Below, in pieces: positions 24,812 through 32,528 of a stretch of DNA of 64,000 nucleotides. The stretch lies in assembly GCA_046730015.1 (NCBI GenBank), contig JBKPHT010000126.1:1-64000 (forward strand), in the 5' to 3' direction. The notes beneath the pieces are model-generated. The model ran no database searches and was not told the origin of the DNA. It worked only from the letters and a program-made list of their open reading frames with translations. Each line of letters begins with the position of its first letter. Positions within the stretch are counted from its first letter, which is position 1. The stretch comes from ZC4RG19 sp046730015. GTDB taxonomy: Bacteria > Actinomycetota > Acidimicrobiia > Acidimicrobiales > VFJN01. The position numbers and the translations under genes are program-made.

Positions 24812-25944
24812 AGGCCCTCGTCTTCTCCCGCAAGCCCGCCCGCTACGCGGCCGCCATGGTCGCCGGCTCGCTGCGCGCCGGCCGGGGCGCCCGCTACGGC
24901 CCCCTGGCGCTGCGCGACGTCGATCCGCCCGAGCTGCCCGGCCCCGACTGGCTGGTGCTGCGGCCGCGGCTGTCCGGCATCTGCGGCAGCGACCTGGCCA
25001 CCGTCGACGGCCACTCGTCCCGCTACTTCGAGCCGATCGTGTCGTTCCCGTTCACGCCGGGCCACGAGGTCGTCGGCGACCTGGCCGACGGACGCCGGGC
25101 CGTGGTCGTGCCCGTGCTCACCTGCGCCACCCGGGGGATCTCGCCCCCCTGCGAGCAGTGCGCCGCCGGGCAGGTCAACCTCTGCGAGCGGGTCGCCTTC
25201 GGCCACCTGGAGCCCGGCCTCCAGTGCGGCTTCTGCGAGTCCACCGGCGGCGGCTGGTCGCAGCAGATGGTCGTCCACCCCACCCAGGTCGTGGAGGTGC
25301 CCGAGGCCCTGACCGACGAGCAGGCCGTCATGGTCGAGCCGCTCGCCTGCGCCGTGCACGCCGCCCGCCAGGTCGATGCCGGCCGCGTCGCGATCATCGG
25401 CGCCGGCACCCTCGGCCTGCTGACCGTCGCCGCGCTCCGGCGCCTCTCGCCGGCCACCGAGATCATGGCCACCGCCAAGCACCCCGACCAGCGGCGCTGG
25501 GCCAAGGAGCTGGGCGCCGACGTCGTGGTCGAGCCCGGCGAGCTGGCCCGGGCGGTCCGCTCGACCACCGGTTCGCTGGTGGTCGGCGACCAGCTGACCG
25601 GCGGGGTCGCGGCGGTCGTCGACTGCGTCGGCACCGAGGCCACCCTCACCCAGGCGCTCCGGGTGGTGGCGCCGGGGGGCACGGTCCACGCCGTGGGCAT
25701 GCCGGCCCGGACCACCCTCGACCTCACCGGCCTGTGGCACCGCGAGAGCAGCCTGCGCGGCTGCTACGCCTATCGGCGGGCCGACTTCGCCACCGCGCTC
25801 GACCTGGTGGACGAGCTCGACCTCGGCCGGCTCGTGACCGCCACCTATCCCCTGTCCCGCTACGAGGACGCGATCGACCACGCCGCCCACGCCGGCGCGC
25901 GGGGCGCGGTGAAGGTCGCCTTCGACCTCCGAGGAGAACGTTAA
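24808..25944 (+). CDS. Zinc-dependent alcohol dehydrogenase (MDR family)
   Basis: A 378-residue medium-chain dehydrogenase. GICGSDLATVDGH and FTPGHEVVG provide the catalytic zinc ligands. The structural zinc loop has four cysteines between about residues 112 and 132 (LTCATRGISPPCEQC and NLCE), and IIGAGTLGLLTVAAL is the nucleotide fold. The GTG overlaps the previous stop as GTGA, so it is coupled to the acyl-reductase fusion. Interconversion of a long-chain alcohol and aldehyde with the product of that enzyme is the simplest pairing. The true substrate is not determined. Confidence 0.85.
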   Translation: MKALVFSRKPARYAAAMVAGSLRAGRGARYGPLALRDVDPPELPGPDWLVLRPRLSGICGSDLATVDGHSSRYFEPIVSFPFTPGHEVVGDLADGRRAVVVPVLTCATRGISPPCEQCAAGQVNLCERVAFGHLEPGLQCGFCESTGGGWSQQMVVHPTQVVEVPEALTDEQAVMVEPLACAVHAARQVDAGRVAIIGAGTLGLLTVAALRRLSPATEIMATAKHPDQRRWAKELGADVVVEPGELARAVRSTTGSLVVGDQLTGGVAAVVDCVGTEATLTQALRVVAPGGTVHAVGMPARTTLDLTGLWHRESSLRGCYAYRRADFATALDLVDELDLGRLVTATYPLSRYEDAIDHAAHAGARGAVKVAFDLRGER

Positions 25945-27540
25945 GTGCCCCGCCCCGGCTTCGTGCTCGACGTCGACCGCTCGACGCCTCCGATCCTGTT
26001 TCACCACGGCGAGAGCCTCCGGCTGGAGAAGCTGCCGGCCGGGCGGACCCGGGTGCTCTACCCCGGCGAGCCGCTCGACGCCCTCGACGACCCCGAGGGC
26101 GCCATCCGCCACGCGCTCGACCACCCGCTGGGCGACAGCGAGCCGTTGCGGGCCCTGCTGTGGCCGGGCATGAAGCTCACCATCTGCTTCGACGACGTCT
26201 CGCTGCCGCTGCCGCCGATGCGGCGGCCCGACATCCGGCAGCGGGTCATCGAGGCCGTGCTCGACCAGGCCGCCGCGGCCGGGGTCGACGACGTCCACGT
26301 CATCGCCGCCCTCGCGCTCCACCGGCGGATGACCGAGGCCGAGCTCCGCCACGCGGTCGGCGACCGGGTCTACGACGCCTTCGCACCCCACGACCAGCTC
26401 TACAACCACGACGCCGAGGACCCCGACAACCTCGCCTACCTGGGCACCACCCCCCAGGGCGAGGAGGTCGAGATCAACAGGCGGGCCGCCGAGTCCGACC
26501 TGGTCGTCTACGTCAACATCAACCTCGTGGCGATGGACGGCGGCCACAAGTCGACCGCCACCGGCCTGGCCAGCTACCGCAGCCTCCGCCACCACCACAA
26601 CGTGCAGACCATGCGGCACAGCACCAGCTTCATGGACCGCCACAACTCCGAGCTCCACAGCTCCAACTGGCGGATGGGCAAGGTGCTGCGCGACGCCGGG
26701 GTGAAGATCTTCCAGATCGAGTCCACCCTCAACAACGACACGTTCGGCACCTCCGGCCCCATGTCGGTGCTGCAGAAGCGGGAGTGGGAGTGGTCGGCCC
26801 GCGACCGGGCCGCGTTCGTGGCCATGAAGGCCGGGCTCGACCGGCTGCCCGCCAAGGCCCGGCGGCGGATCTTCCAGTCCTGGCAGGCGCCCTATGGGCT
26901 GACCTCGGTGCAGGCCGGCGAGGTCGAGGCCGTCCACGAGGCCACGACCGCCAACGTGTTCCGCCAGCAGCTGGTGCCGATGGAGGGGCAGACCGACATC
27001 CTCACCATGGGGCTGCCGTACATCTGCCCGTACAACGTCAACTCGGTGATGAACCCGATCCTCGTCATGTGCCTGGGGCTCGGCTACTTCTTCAACATGT
27101 ACCGGGGGCGGCCGCCGGTCCGGGAGGGCGGCGTCGTCATCATGAGCCACCCCACCCCGTGGGAGTTCCACCCCGTCCACCACCCGAGCTACATCGACTT
27201 CTTCGAGCAGGTACTGGCCGACACCACCGACCCGGTGGAGATCGAGGCCCGCTACGAGAAGCAGTTCGCCGAGGACGAGTGGTACCGGCACCTCTACCGG
27301 ACGAGCTACGCCTACCACGGCGTCCACCCGTTCTACATGTGGTACTGGGGGTGCCACGGCATGGACCATGCCGGCAAGGTGATCGTGGTCGGGGGCGAGC
27401 CCCGGTCGGTCCGCCGGCTCGGCTTCACCACCGCCTCCACCCTGCAGGACGCCCTGGAGATGGCCGAGGACGTCGTCGGCCGCCATGCCACGATCACCCA
27501 CCTCCACAACCCGCCGCTGGTCATGGCGGACGTGAGCTGA
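25945..27540 (+). CDS. LarA-like (DUF2088) racemase-domain protein
   Basis: A 531-residue protein related to the nickel-pincer lactate racemase LarA. GMKLTICFDDVSLPLPPM in the N-terminal part matches the family block, and DGGHKSTATGL places Lys202 where LarA's pincer-binding lysine sits in its GGRK motif. Several histidines (SLRHHHN, ALHRR) could fill the catalytic pair. It is about 100 residues longer than LarA, and no larB, larC or larE cofactor genes are in the window. It begins one base after the alcohol dehydrogenase stop with GAGGAGA as ribosome site. Epimerisation of a hydroxyacyl group is possible but unproven. Confidence 0.68.
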   Translation: MPRPGFVLDVDRSTPPILFHHGESLRLEKLPAGRTRVLYPGEPLDALDDPEGAIRHALDHPLGDSEPLRALLWPGMKLTICFDDVSLPLPPMRRPDIRQRVIEAVLDQAAAAGVDDVHVIAALALHRRMTEAELRHAVGDRVYDAFAPHDQLYNHDAEDPDNLAYLGTTPQGEEVEINRRAAESDLVVYVNINLVAMDGGHKSTATGLASYRSLRHHHNVQTMRHSTSFMDRHNSELHSSNWRMGKVLRDAGVKIFQIESTLNNDTFGTSGPMSVLQKREWEWSARDRAAFVAMKAGLDRLPAKARRRIFQSWQAPYGLTSVQAGEVEAVHEATTANVFRQQLVPMEGQTDILTMGLPYICPYNVNSVMNPILVMCLGLGYFFNMYRGRPPVREGGVVIMSHPTPWEFHPVHHPSYIDFFEQVLADTTDPVEIEARYEKQFAEDEWYRHLYRTSYAYHGVHPFYMWYWGCHGMDHAGKVIVVGGEPRSVRRLGFTTASTLQDALEMAEDVVGRHATITHLHNPPLVMADVS

Positions 27541-27553
27541 GGGCACCGACGCG

Positions 27554-28498
27554 ATGGCCGCCCTCCCCGACGCCCTGGCCCGCCGGCTGCCCCGCCCGCC
27601 CTTCCCGTTCTCGGCCCCGACCGTGCCCGGCGGGGTCGAGGCGCCCGTCCGCCGCCCGCGGGCCGGCGCCGACTACGACACCGCCTGGGCCCGCCGCTAC
27701 CCCGCCCGGCTCGCCCGGGCGGCCCTGGTCGAGGCCGTGGCCCGGCCGGTCGTCACGGCGTTGGCCCGGCCCGAGGTCCACGGGCTCGACCGGCTCGACC
27801 CCCTCACCGCCGGCCGGCGGTCCTCCGACCCGCCGCCGCCCGTCATCTTCGCCGCCAACCACCACAGCCACGTCGACACGCCCACGCTCATCACCACGAT
27901 CCCCGAGCCCTGGCGGCACAAGCTGTTCGTCGGGGCGGCCGCCGACTACTTCTTCCGCACCCCGGTCACCAGCGCGCTGTCGGCCCTGGCCATCGGCGCG
28001 GTGCCGATCGAGCGGAGCCGGGTCAGCCGGCGGTCGGCCGACCGGCTGGCCACGCTGATCGACGCCGGCTGGTCGCTGCTGATCTTCCCCGAGGGTGGCC
28101 GCAGCCCCGACGGGTGGGGCCAGCCGTTCCGCGGCGGGGCCGCCTACCTGGCCCTGCGGTGCGGCGTGCCGGTGGTGCCGATCCACCTCGACGGCACCGG
28201 CCGGATCCTCCGCAAGGGCCGCAAGCTGCCCTCCCCGGCGACCGCCCGGGTCACCTTCGGCGCCCCCCTGGAGGCCGCCGGGGCCGACGCCCGCCGCTTC
28301 GGGGCGGTGATCGAGCAGGCCGTGGCCGCCCTGGCCGACGAGTCGACCACCGACTGGTGGTCGGCCCGCCGCCGGGCCCACGCCGGCGAGACCCCCGCCC
28401 TGGTCGGCCCCGACGCGCCCGCCTGGCGGCGGGCGTGGGCCCTCGGCGACCCGGACCGCAGGCGGACCCGGCAGCGCCGCCGCTGGCCCCCGGCGTGA
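27554..28498 (+). CDS. PlsC-type acyltransferase
   Basis: A 314-residue lysophospholipid acyltransferase-like protein. NHHSHVD (NHx4D motif) and FPEGGRSPDG are intact, followed by the GVPVVPIHLDGT strand. The N-terminal 75 residues are a Pro/Arg-rich extension, and the C-terminus is also basic. It is 13 bases after the LarA-like gene and is the last gene before a set of hairpins that may end the first transcript. In this operon it would esterify a product of the acyl reductase/alcohol dehydrogenase pair or a glycerolipid. Confidence 0.82.
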   Translation: MAALPDALARRLPRPPFPFSAPTVPGGVEAPVRRPRAGADYDTAWARRYPARLARAALVEAVARPVVTALARPEVHGLDRLDPLTAGRRSSDPPPPVIFAANHHSHVDTPTLITTIPEPWRHKLFVGAAADYFFRTPVTSALSALAIGAVPIERSRVSRRSADRLATLIDAGWSLLIFPEGGRSPDGWGQPFRGGAAYLALRCGVPVVPIHLDGTGRILRKGRKLPSPATARVTFGAPLEAAGADARRFGAVIEQAVAALADESTTDWWSARRRAHAGETPALVGPDAPAWRRAWALGDPDRRRTRQRRRWPPA

Positions 28499-28537
28499 GC
28501 GAGCGCAGCGAGCGAACCAGAGACACAGTGCGTTACC

Positions 28538-28597
28538 CGGCCCGAAGGGCCGAGCGCTCATTGGGTGCACCCCGGAGGGGTGCCCAATGAGGGGCGC
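28538..28597. terminator. Tandem hairpins after the acyltransferase gene
   Basis: The 141-base gap holds CGGCCC-GAA-GGGCCG at 28538-28552. A larger hairpin follows at 28554-28597, in which CTCATTGGG pairs with CCCAATGAG around an inner CACCCC-GGA-GGGGTG stem. The gap begins with a repetitive GAGCGAGCGCAGCGAGCG stretch overlapping the stop codon. The arrangement suggests a terminator that divides the lipid locus into two transcripts. Confidence 0.5.
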
Positions 28598-28639
28598 TGG
28601 ATAAGCACCGCCGCAGCCCGTGACCTAGGCTGCTCCCTC

Positions 28640-28972
28640 ATGCTCTGGTTCGAGCGCGAGGTCGTTGGGGCCCTCACCGACTCGCAGGAACAGCCTGTGA
28701 GATCCGCGGTCGAGTCGTTCGTGGACGGCTCGCTGCGCGACATGCCCGAGCACCTGCGCCTCGGCGTCGTCGGCGAGTCGGTGCTGCTGGGGGCCTACGT
28801 CGGCGGCCTCCGCCGGGCGGGCCGGCTGCCCGCCGGCGACCGCGAGGGCCTGCTCGCGCTGCTCGGGCGCTGGGAGGCGAGCCCGATCGGCCCGCTCCAG
28901 GCCTACGTCCGGCTGATGAAGTCGCTGGTGATCCTGGCCGAGAACGAGCTGGCACCCCAGGGGGCGGGCTGA
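28640..28972 (+). CDS. Small helical protein coupled to the GMC oxidoreductase
   Basis: A 110-residue protein (MLWFEREVVGALTDSQ...) predicted to be largely helical, with no signal peptide or membrane helix. I do not recognise a family. Its TGA overlaps the ATG of the GMC oxidoreductase by one base (TGATG). Some GMC-type dehydrogenases are encoded with a small partner subunit, such as gluconate 2-dehydrogenase subunit 3, so it may be a subunit or chaperone. That role is inferred from context only. The ATG at 28640 is preferred over an upstream in-frame one lying inside the hairpin region. Confidence 0.6.
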   Translation: MLWFEREVVGALTDSQEQPVRSAVESFVDGSLRDMPEHLRLGVVGESVLLGAYVGGLRRAGRLPAGDREGLLALLGRWEASPIGPLQAYVRLMKSLVILAENELAPQGAG

Positions 28973-30396
28973 TGGCCGACCTGTCGACCGACGTGCTCGT
29001 CGTCGGCTCCGGCGCCGGCGGCGCGTTCACCGCCGCCCTCCTCGCCGAGGCCGGCCGGAACGTGACGGTGGTCGAGGAGGGCCCCTGGATCGACCCCGAC
29101 GCGCTCGAGCCGTTCTCCCTGGAGGAGATGGTGGCGAAGTACCGCCACCGGGGGCCCACCGCCGCGCTCGGCAACCCGATCGTCGCCTACGTCGAAGGTC
29201 GCTGCGTCGGCGGCAGCACCGAGATCAACAGCGGGCTCTACCACCGGCTGCCCGACCACCTGGCCGCCGAGTGGCGCACGGCGTACGCCATCGACGAGTT
29301 CTCGCCCGAGGCCCTGGCCGGCTACGCCGACCGCGTCGAGGACCAGATCTCGGTCGCCCGGGTTCCCGGCGCGCCGCCGGCGTCGTCCGCGGCCATCGAG
29401 CGGGGCGCCACCAAGCTCGGCTGGCGCAACGTGGAGTTCGCCCGGGTGTTCAGCTACGACACCCAGGGCCGGGGCACCAAGCAGACGATGTCGCGCACGA
29501 TGCTGCCCCGGGCGCTGGCCGCCGGCGCGACCCTCGTCCCCGACTGCCGGGTGCTGGGCCTGGTCCGCCGCGGCGACCGCGTCGTCGGCGCCCGCTGCCG
29601 GCGGAGCCACCCGGGCGGCGGCGTCGAGCGGCTGACCGTCCACGCCGACCACGTCATCGTGTGCGGCGGCGCCATCCACTCCCCCGCCCTGCTCCAGCGC
29701 AGCGGCATCTGGCGCAACATCGGCAACGGCCTCAAGATGCACCCGACCATCAAGATCGCCGCCCGGTTCCCCTTCCCGATCGACCACGGCGACGTGCCCA
29801 TGCACCGGGTCACCGAGTTCTCGCCGTTCGTGGCCATCGGCGGCTCGGCCAGCCGCAAGGGCCAGGTGGCCCTCGCCCTCTCCGACACCGGCGAGCCCTA
29901 CGACGAGGCGCTCGCCGACTGGGAGAACATCGCCACCTACTACTCCGCCATCCGCAGCGAGGGCAGCGGCCGGGTGCTCGCGGTCCGCGGGGTGCGCTCG
30001 CCGCTCGTGACCTACTCCCTGACCGAGGCCGACCTCTCCCGCCTGGCCCGCGGGCTCGTCCACCTGGGCGAGCTGCTGTTGGCGGCCGGTGCCACCGAGC
30101 TGCACCCCTCGGTGCTCGGCGGCACCGTGGCCCGCCGGCTCGACGACCTGGGGGCCTGGTGGGACCAGGTGACCCGGGCAAAGGCCAACCTGATGACCGT
30201 GCACCTCACCTCGACGGTGCGGATGGGCGAGGACCGGGCCCGCACCGGGGCCGACAGCTTCGGCCGGGTGTGGGGCTACCGGAACCTGCGGGTGAACGAC
30301 GGCTCGCTCATCCCCGACGCCCCCGGGGTCAACCCCCAGGCGGCGATCATGGCCATCGCCACCCGCAACTGCGACCAGTTCCTGGCCGACGCGTAG
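28972..30396 (+). CDS. GMC-family FAD oxidoreductase
   Basis: A 474-residue flavoprotein. VLVVGSGAGGAFTAALLAEAG is the FAD-binding GxGxxG fold at the N-terminus, and RCVGGSTEINSGLYHR is the second GMC signature. The C-terminus has HLTSTVRMG with the candidate catalytic His and GVNPQAAIMAIATRN with the paired Asn. No signal peptide is seen, so it is probably cytoplasmic. It would oxidise an alcohol, such as a long-chain alcohol or sterol-like lipid. The substrate is unknown; the lipid-type neighbours are the only clue. Confidence 0.85.
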   Translation: MADLSTDVLVVGSGAGGAFTAALLAEAGRNVTVVEEGPWIDPDALEPFSLEEMVAKYRHRGPTAALGNPIVAYVEGRCVGGSTEINSGLYHRLPDHLAAEWRTAYAIDEFSPEALAGYADRVEDQISVARVPGAPPASSAAIERGATKLGWRNVEFARVFSYDTQGRGTKQTMSRTMLPRALAAGATLVPDCRVLGLVRRGDRVVGARCRRSHPGGGVERLTVHADHVIVCGGAIHSPALLQRSGIWRNIGNGLKMHPTIKIAARFPFPIDHGDVPMHRVTEFSPFVAIGGSASRKGQVALALSDTGEPYDEALADWENIATYYSAIRSEGSGRVLAVRGVRSPLVTYSLTEADLSRLARGLVHLGELLLAAGATELHPSVLGGTVARRLDDLGAWWDQVTRAKANLMTVHLTSTVRMGEDRARTGADSFGRVWGYRNLRVNDGSLIPDAPGVNPQAAIMAIATRNCDQFLADA

Positions 30397-30423
30397 CCGG
30401 CCGCCGACTCCGGACAGGTACCC

Positions 30424-31485
30424 GTGACAGCAGCCGATCCCCACGACGTCCCCTCCGGCGTGCCGGCGGCCACCGCGGTGGTCACCGGGGCCTCGGGGTG
30501 GCTGGGCCAGAACCTGGTCCGCACCCTCGTCGCCTCACGCGAGCGGGTGCGCTGCCTCGTGCCCGTCGACGACCAGGCGGCACCGCTGGCGCTGCTGTCG
30601 CCGGCCGTCGAGGTGGTGGTGGGCGACGTGCGCGACCCCGCCACCGCCGACCGCGTGTTCGACGGCGTCGGCACCGACGCCGCGGTGTTCCACGCGGCCG
30701 CCGTGATCCACCCGCAGAGGTCCACCCGCGAGTTCTTCGACGTCAACGTGGGCGGCACCCAGAACATGGTCGACCGGGCCCGGCGGGCCGGGGCCTCCCG
30801 GTTCGTTCACGTGTCGTCGAACTCGCCGTTCGGGGTCAACCCGACGCCCTACGACACGTTCACCGAGGACTCGCCGTACAACCCGTGGCTCGGCTACGGG
30901 CGGTCGAAGTACGAGGCCGAGCAGATCGTCCAGAACGCCAACGACCGCGGCGACGTCGCCACGGTCATGGTCCGGGCACCGTGGTTCTACGGGCCGTACC
31001 AGCCGCCGCGGCAGAGCCAGTTCTTCCGGACCATCCGCAGGGGCCGCTTCCCGCTGGTCGGCGACGGCACCCAGCGCCGCTCGATGGCCTACACCGACAA
31101 CCTCGTCCAGGGCCTGGTGCGGGCCGAGGTCGCCGACAAGGCGCCGGGCAACGCCTACTGGGTGGCCGACGCCCGCCCCTACGAGCTGCGGGAGATCCTG
31201 GCCACCGTCCGCCGGGCGCTGGAGGCCGAGGGCCTGCCCACGTCGGGGCCCGAGCGGCTGCCGATGCCCCGGGCCGTCGCCCGCTTCGCCGAGCGGCTCG
31301 ACATCGTCGCCCAGGGCCGGGGCCGCTACGTCCAGCCCCTCCACGTGCTGGGCGAGCTCAACCACACGATCGCCTGCGACATCAGCCGGGCCCGCGAGGA
31401 GCTGGGCTACGAGCCGACCGTCGAGCTCGAAGAGGGCATGCGGCGCAGCATCCGCTGGTGCCTCGACCATGGGGAGCAGCTCTGA
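30424..31485 (+). CDS. NAD-dependent epimerase/dehydratase family protein (3-beta-HSD-like)
   Basis: A 353-residue extended SDR. VVTGASGWLGQNLVRTL is the cofactor fold, HVSSNSPFG the active-site Ser region and YGRSKYEAE the catalytic Tyr/Lys pair. The MVRAPWFYGPYQP block is typical of extended SDRs. GTG 30424 is used. It is followed by another SDR overlapping by one base. The pair shares low similarity, so this is not a recent tandem duplication. Candidate substrates are nucleotide sugars, sterols or lipid beta-hydroxy acids. Confidence 0.82.
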   Translation: MTAADPHDVPSGVPAATAVVTGASGWLGQNLVRTLVASRERVRCLVPVDDQAAPLALLSPAVEVVVGDVRDPATADRVFDGVGTDAAVFHAAAVIHPQRSTREFFDVNVGGTQNMVDRARRAGASRFVHVSSNSPFGVNPTPYDTFTEDSPYNPWLGYGRSKYEAEQIVQNANDRGDVATVMVRAPWFYGPYQPPRQSQFFRTIRRGRFPLVGDGTQRRSMAYTDNLVQGLVRAEVADKAPGNAYWVADARPYELREILATVRRALEAEGLPTSGPERLPMPRAVARFAERLDIVAQGRGRYVQPLHVLGELNHTIACDISRAREELGYEPTVELEEGMRRSIRWCLDHGEQL

Positions 31486-32528
31486 TGGTCCGCACCGTCC
31501 TCATCACCGGCGGGAGCGGCTACTTCGGCTCGATCCTCGCCGACCTGGCGCTGGCCCGGGGCGACCGGGTCCGCATCCTCGACCTCAACCGTCCGACCGC
31601 CCGCGAGGGCGAGGCGGCCGACCGGGTCACCTTCGTGCAGGGCGACGTCCGCGACCTCGCCGCCCTGCGGGAGGCCAGCGACGGGGCCGACGTCGTGCTC
31701 AACAACGTCGCGCAGGTGCCCCTGGCCAAGGACCGCGAGCTGTTCTGGTCGGTCAACGTCACCGGCACGGCCAACGTCCTGTTGGCCGCCCGGGACAAGG
31801 GCGTGTCGAAGGTCGTGCACACCTCGTCGAGCGCCATCTTCGGCATCCCCGAGTCCAACCCGGTCACCGAGGACACCCCCGGCCGCCCTCTGGAGGCCTA
31901 CGGCCGGGCCAAGCTCGAGGCCGAGCACCTGTGCCACGACGCGGTCGACACGGGGCTCGACGTGTCGATCGTCCGGCCCCGCACGATCCTGGGGCACGGC
32001 CGGCTCGGCATCATCGCCGTGCTGTTCGAGTTCGTGGCCGAGGGCGCGCCCGTCTACGTCCTGGGCAGCGGCGACAACCACTACCAGTTCGTCCACGCCA
32101 GCGACCTCGCCGACGCCGTGCTCCGCGCCTCCGACCGGCCGAAGCCCGCGACCTACAACATCGGCGCCGCCGAGTTCGGCACCATGCGCGAGACGCTGCA
32201 GGCCCTGGTCGACCACGCCGGCACCGGCTCCCGGGTCCGGTCGCTGCCGGCCGCCCCGGCCAGGATCGGCATGAAGGGCCTGGCCACGATCGGCCTGGCC
32301 CCGTTCGCGCCGTACCACTGGCTGCTGTACGCCGAGTCGCTCTGGTTCGACACGTCGAAGGCCCAGTCGGAGCTGGGGTGGCAGCCGCAGCACTCCAACG
32401 CCTCGGCGGTCATCGAGTCGTACGAGTGGTTCCTGGCCAACCGGGGCTCGCTCGACACCACCCACGCGTCCCACCACCAGTCCCCGGTCAAGCTGGGCCT
32501 GCTCGAGGTCTTGAAGCGCTTGCCATGA
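31485..32528 (+). CDS. NAD-dependent epimerase/dehydratase family protein (second SDR)
   Basis: A 347-residue extended SDR with VLITGGSGYFGSILADLAL, HTSSSAIFG and YGRAKLEAE as cofactor, Ser and Tyr/Lys sites. NNVAQVPLAKDRELFWSVN resembles 3-beta-hydroxysteroid dehydrogenase/4-carboxysterol-type SDRs more than sugar epimerases. The C-terminus has a hydrophobic stretch (GLAPFAPYHWLLYAESLWF) that could contact membrane. Start and stop overlap both neighbours (TGATG upstream, ATGA downstream), so it is coupled to the preceding SDR and the following membrane protein. Confidence 0.82.
   Translation: MVRTVLITGGSGYFGSILADLALARGDRVRILDLNRPTAREGEAADRVTFVQGDVRDLAALREASDGADVVLNNVAQVPLAKDRELFWSVNVTGTANVLLAARDKGVSKVVHTSSSAIFGIPESNPVTEDTPGRPLEAYGRAKLEAEHLCHDAVDTGLDVSIVRPRTILGHGRLGIIAVLFEFVAEGAPVYVLGSGDNHYQFVHASDLADAVLRASDRPKPATYNIGAAEFGTMRETLQALVDHAGTGSRVRSLPAAPARIGMKGLATIGLAPFAPYHWLLYAESLWFDTSKAQSELGWQPQHSNASAVIESYEWFLANRGSLDTTHASHHQSPVKLGLLEVLKRLP

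Noticed and set aside
24592..27546. A 984-codon open frame on the minus strand opposite the alcohol dehydrogenase and LarA-like genes
   Set aside because: It runs antisense across several well-supported genes and shows only repetitive Val/Gly/Asp/His composition.
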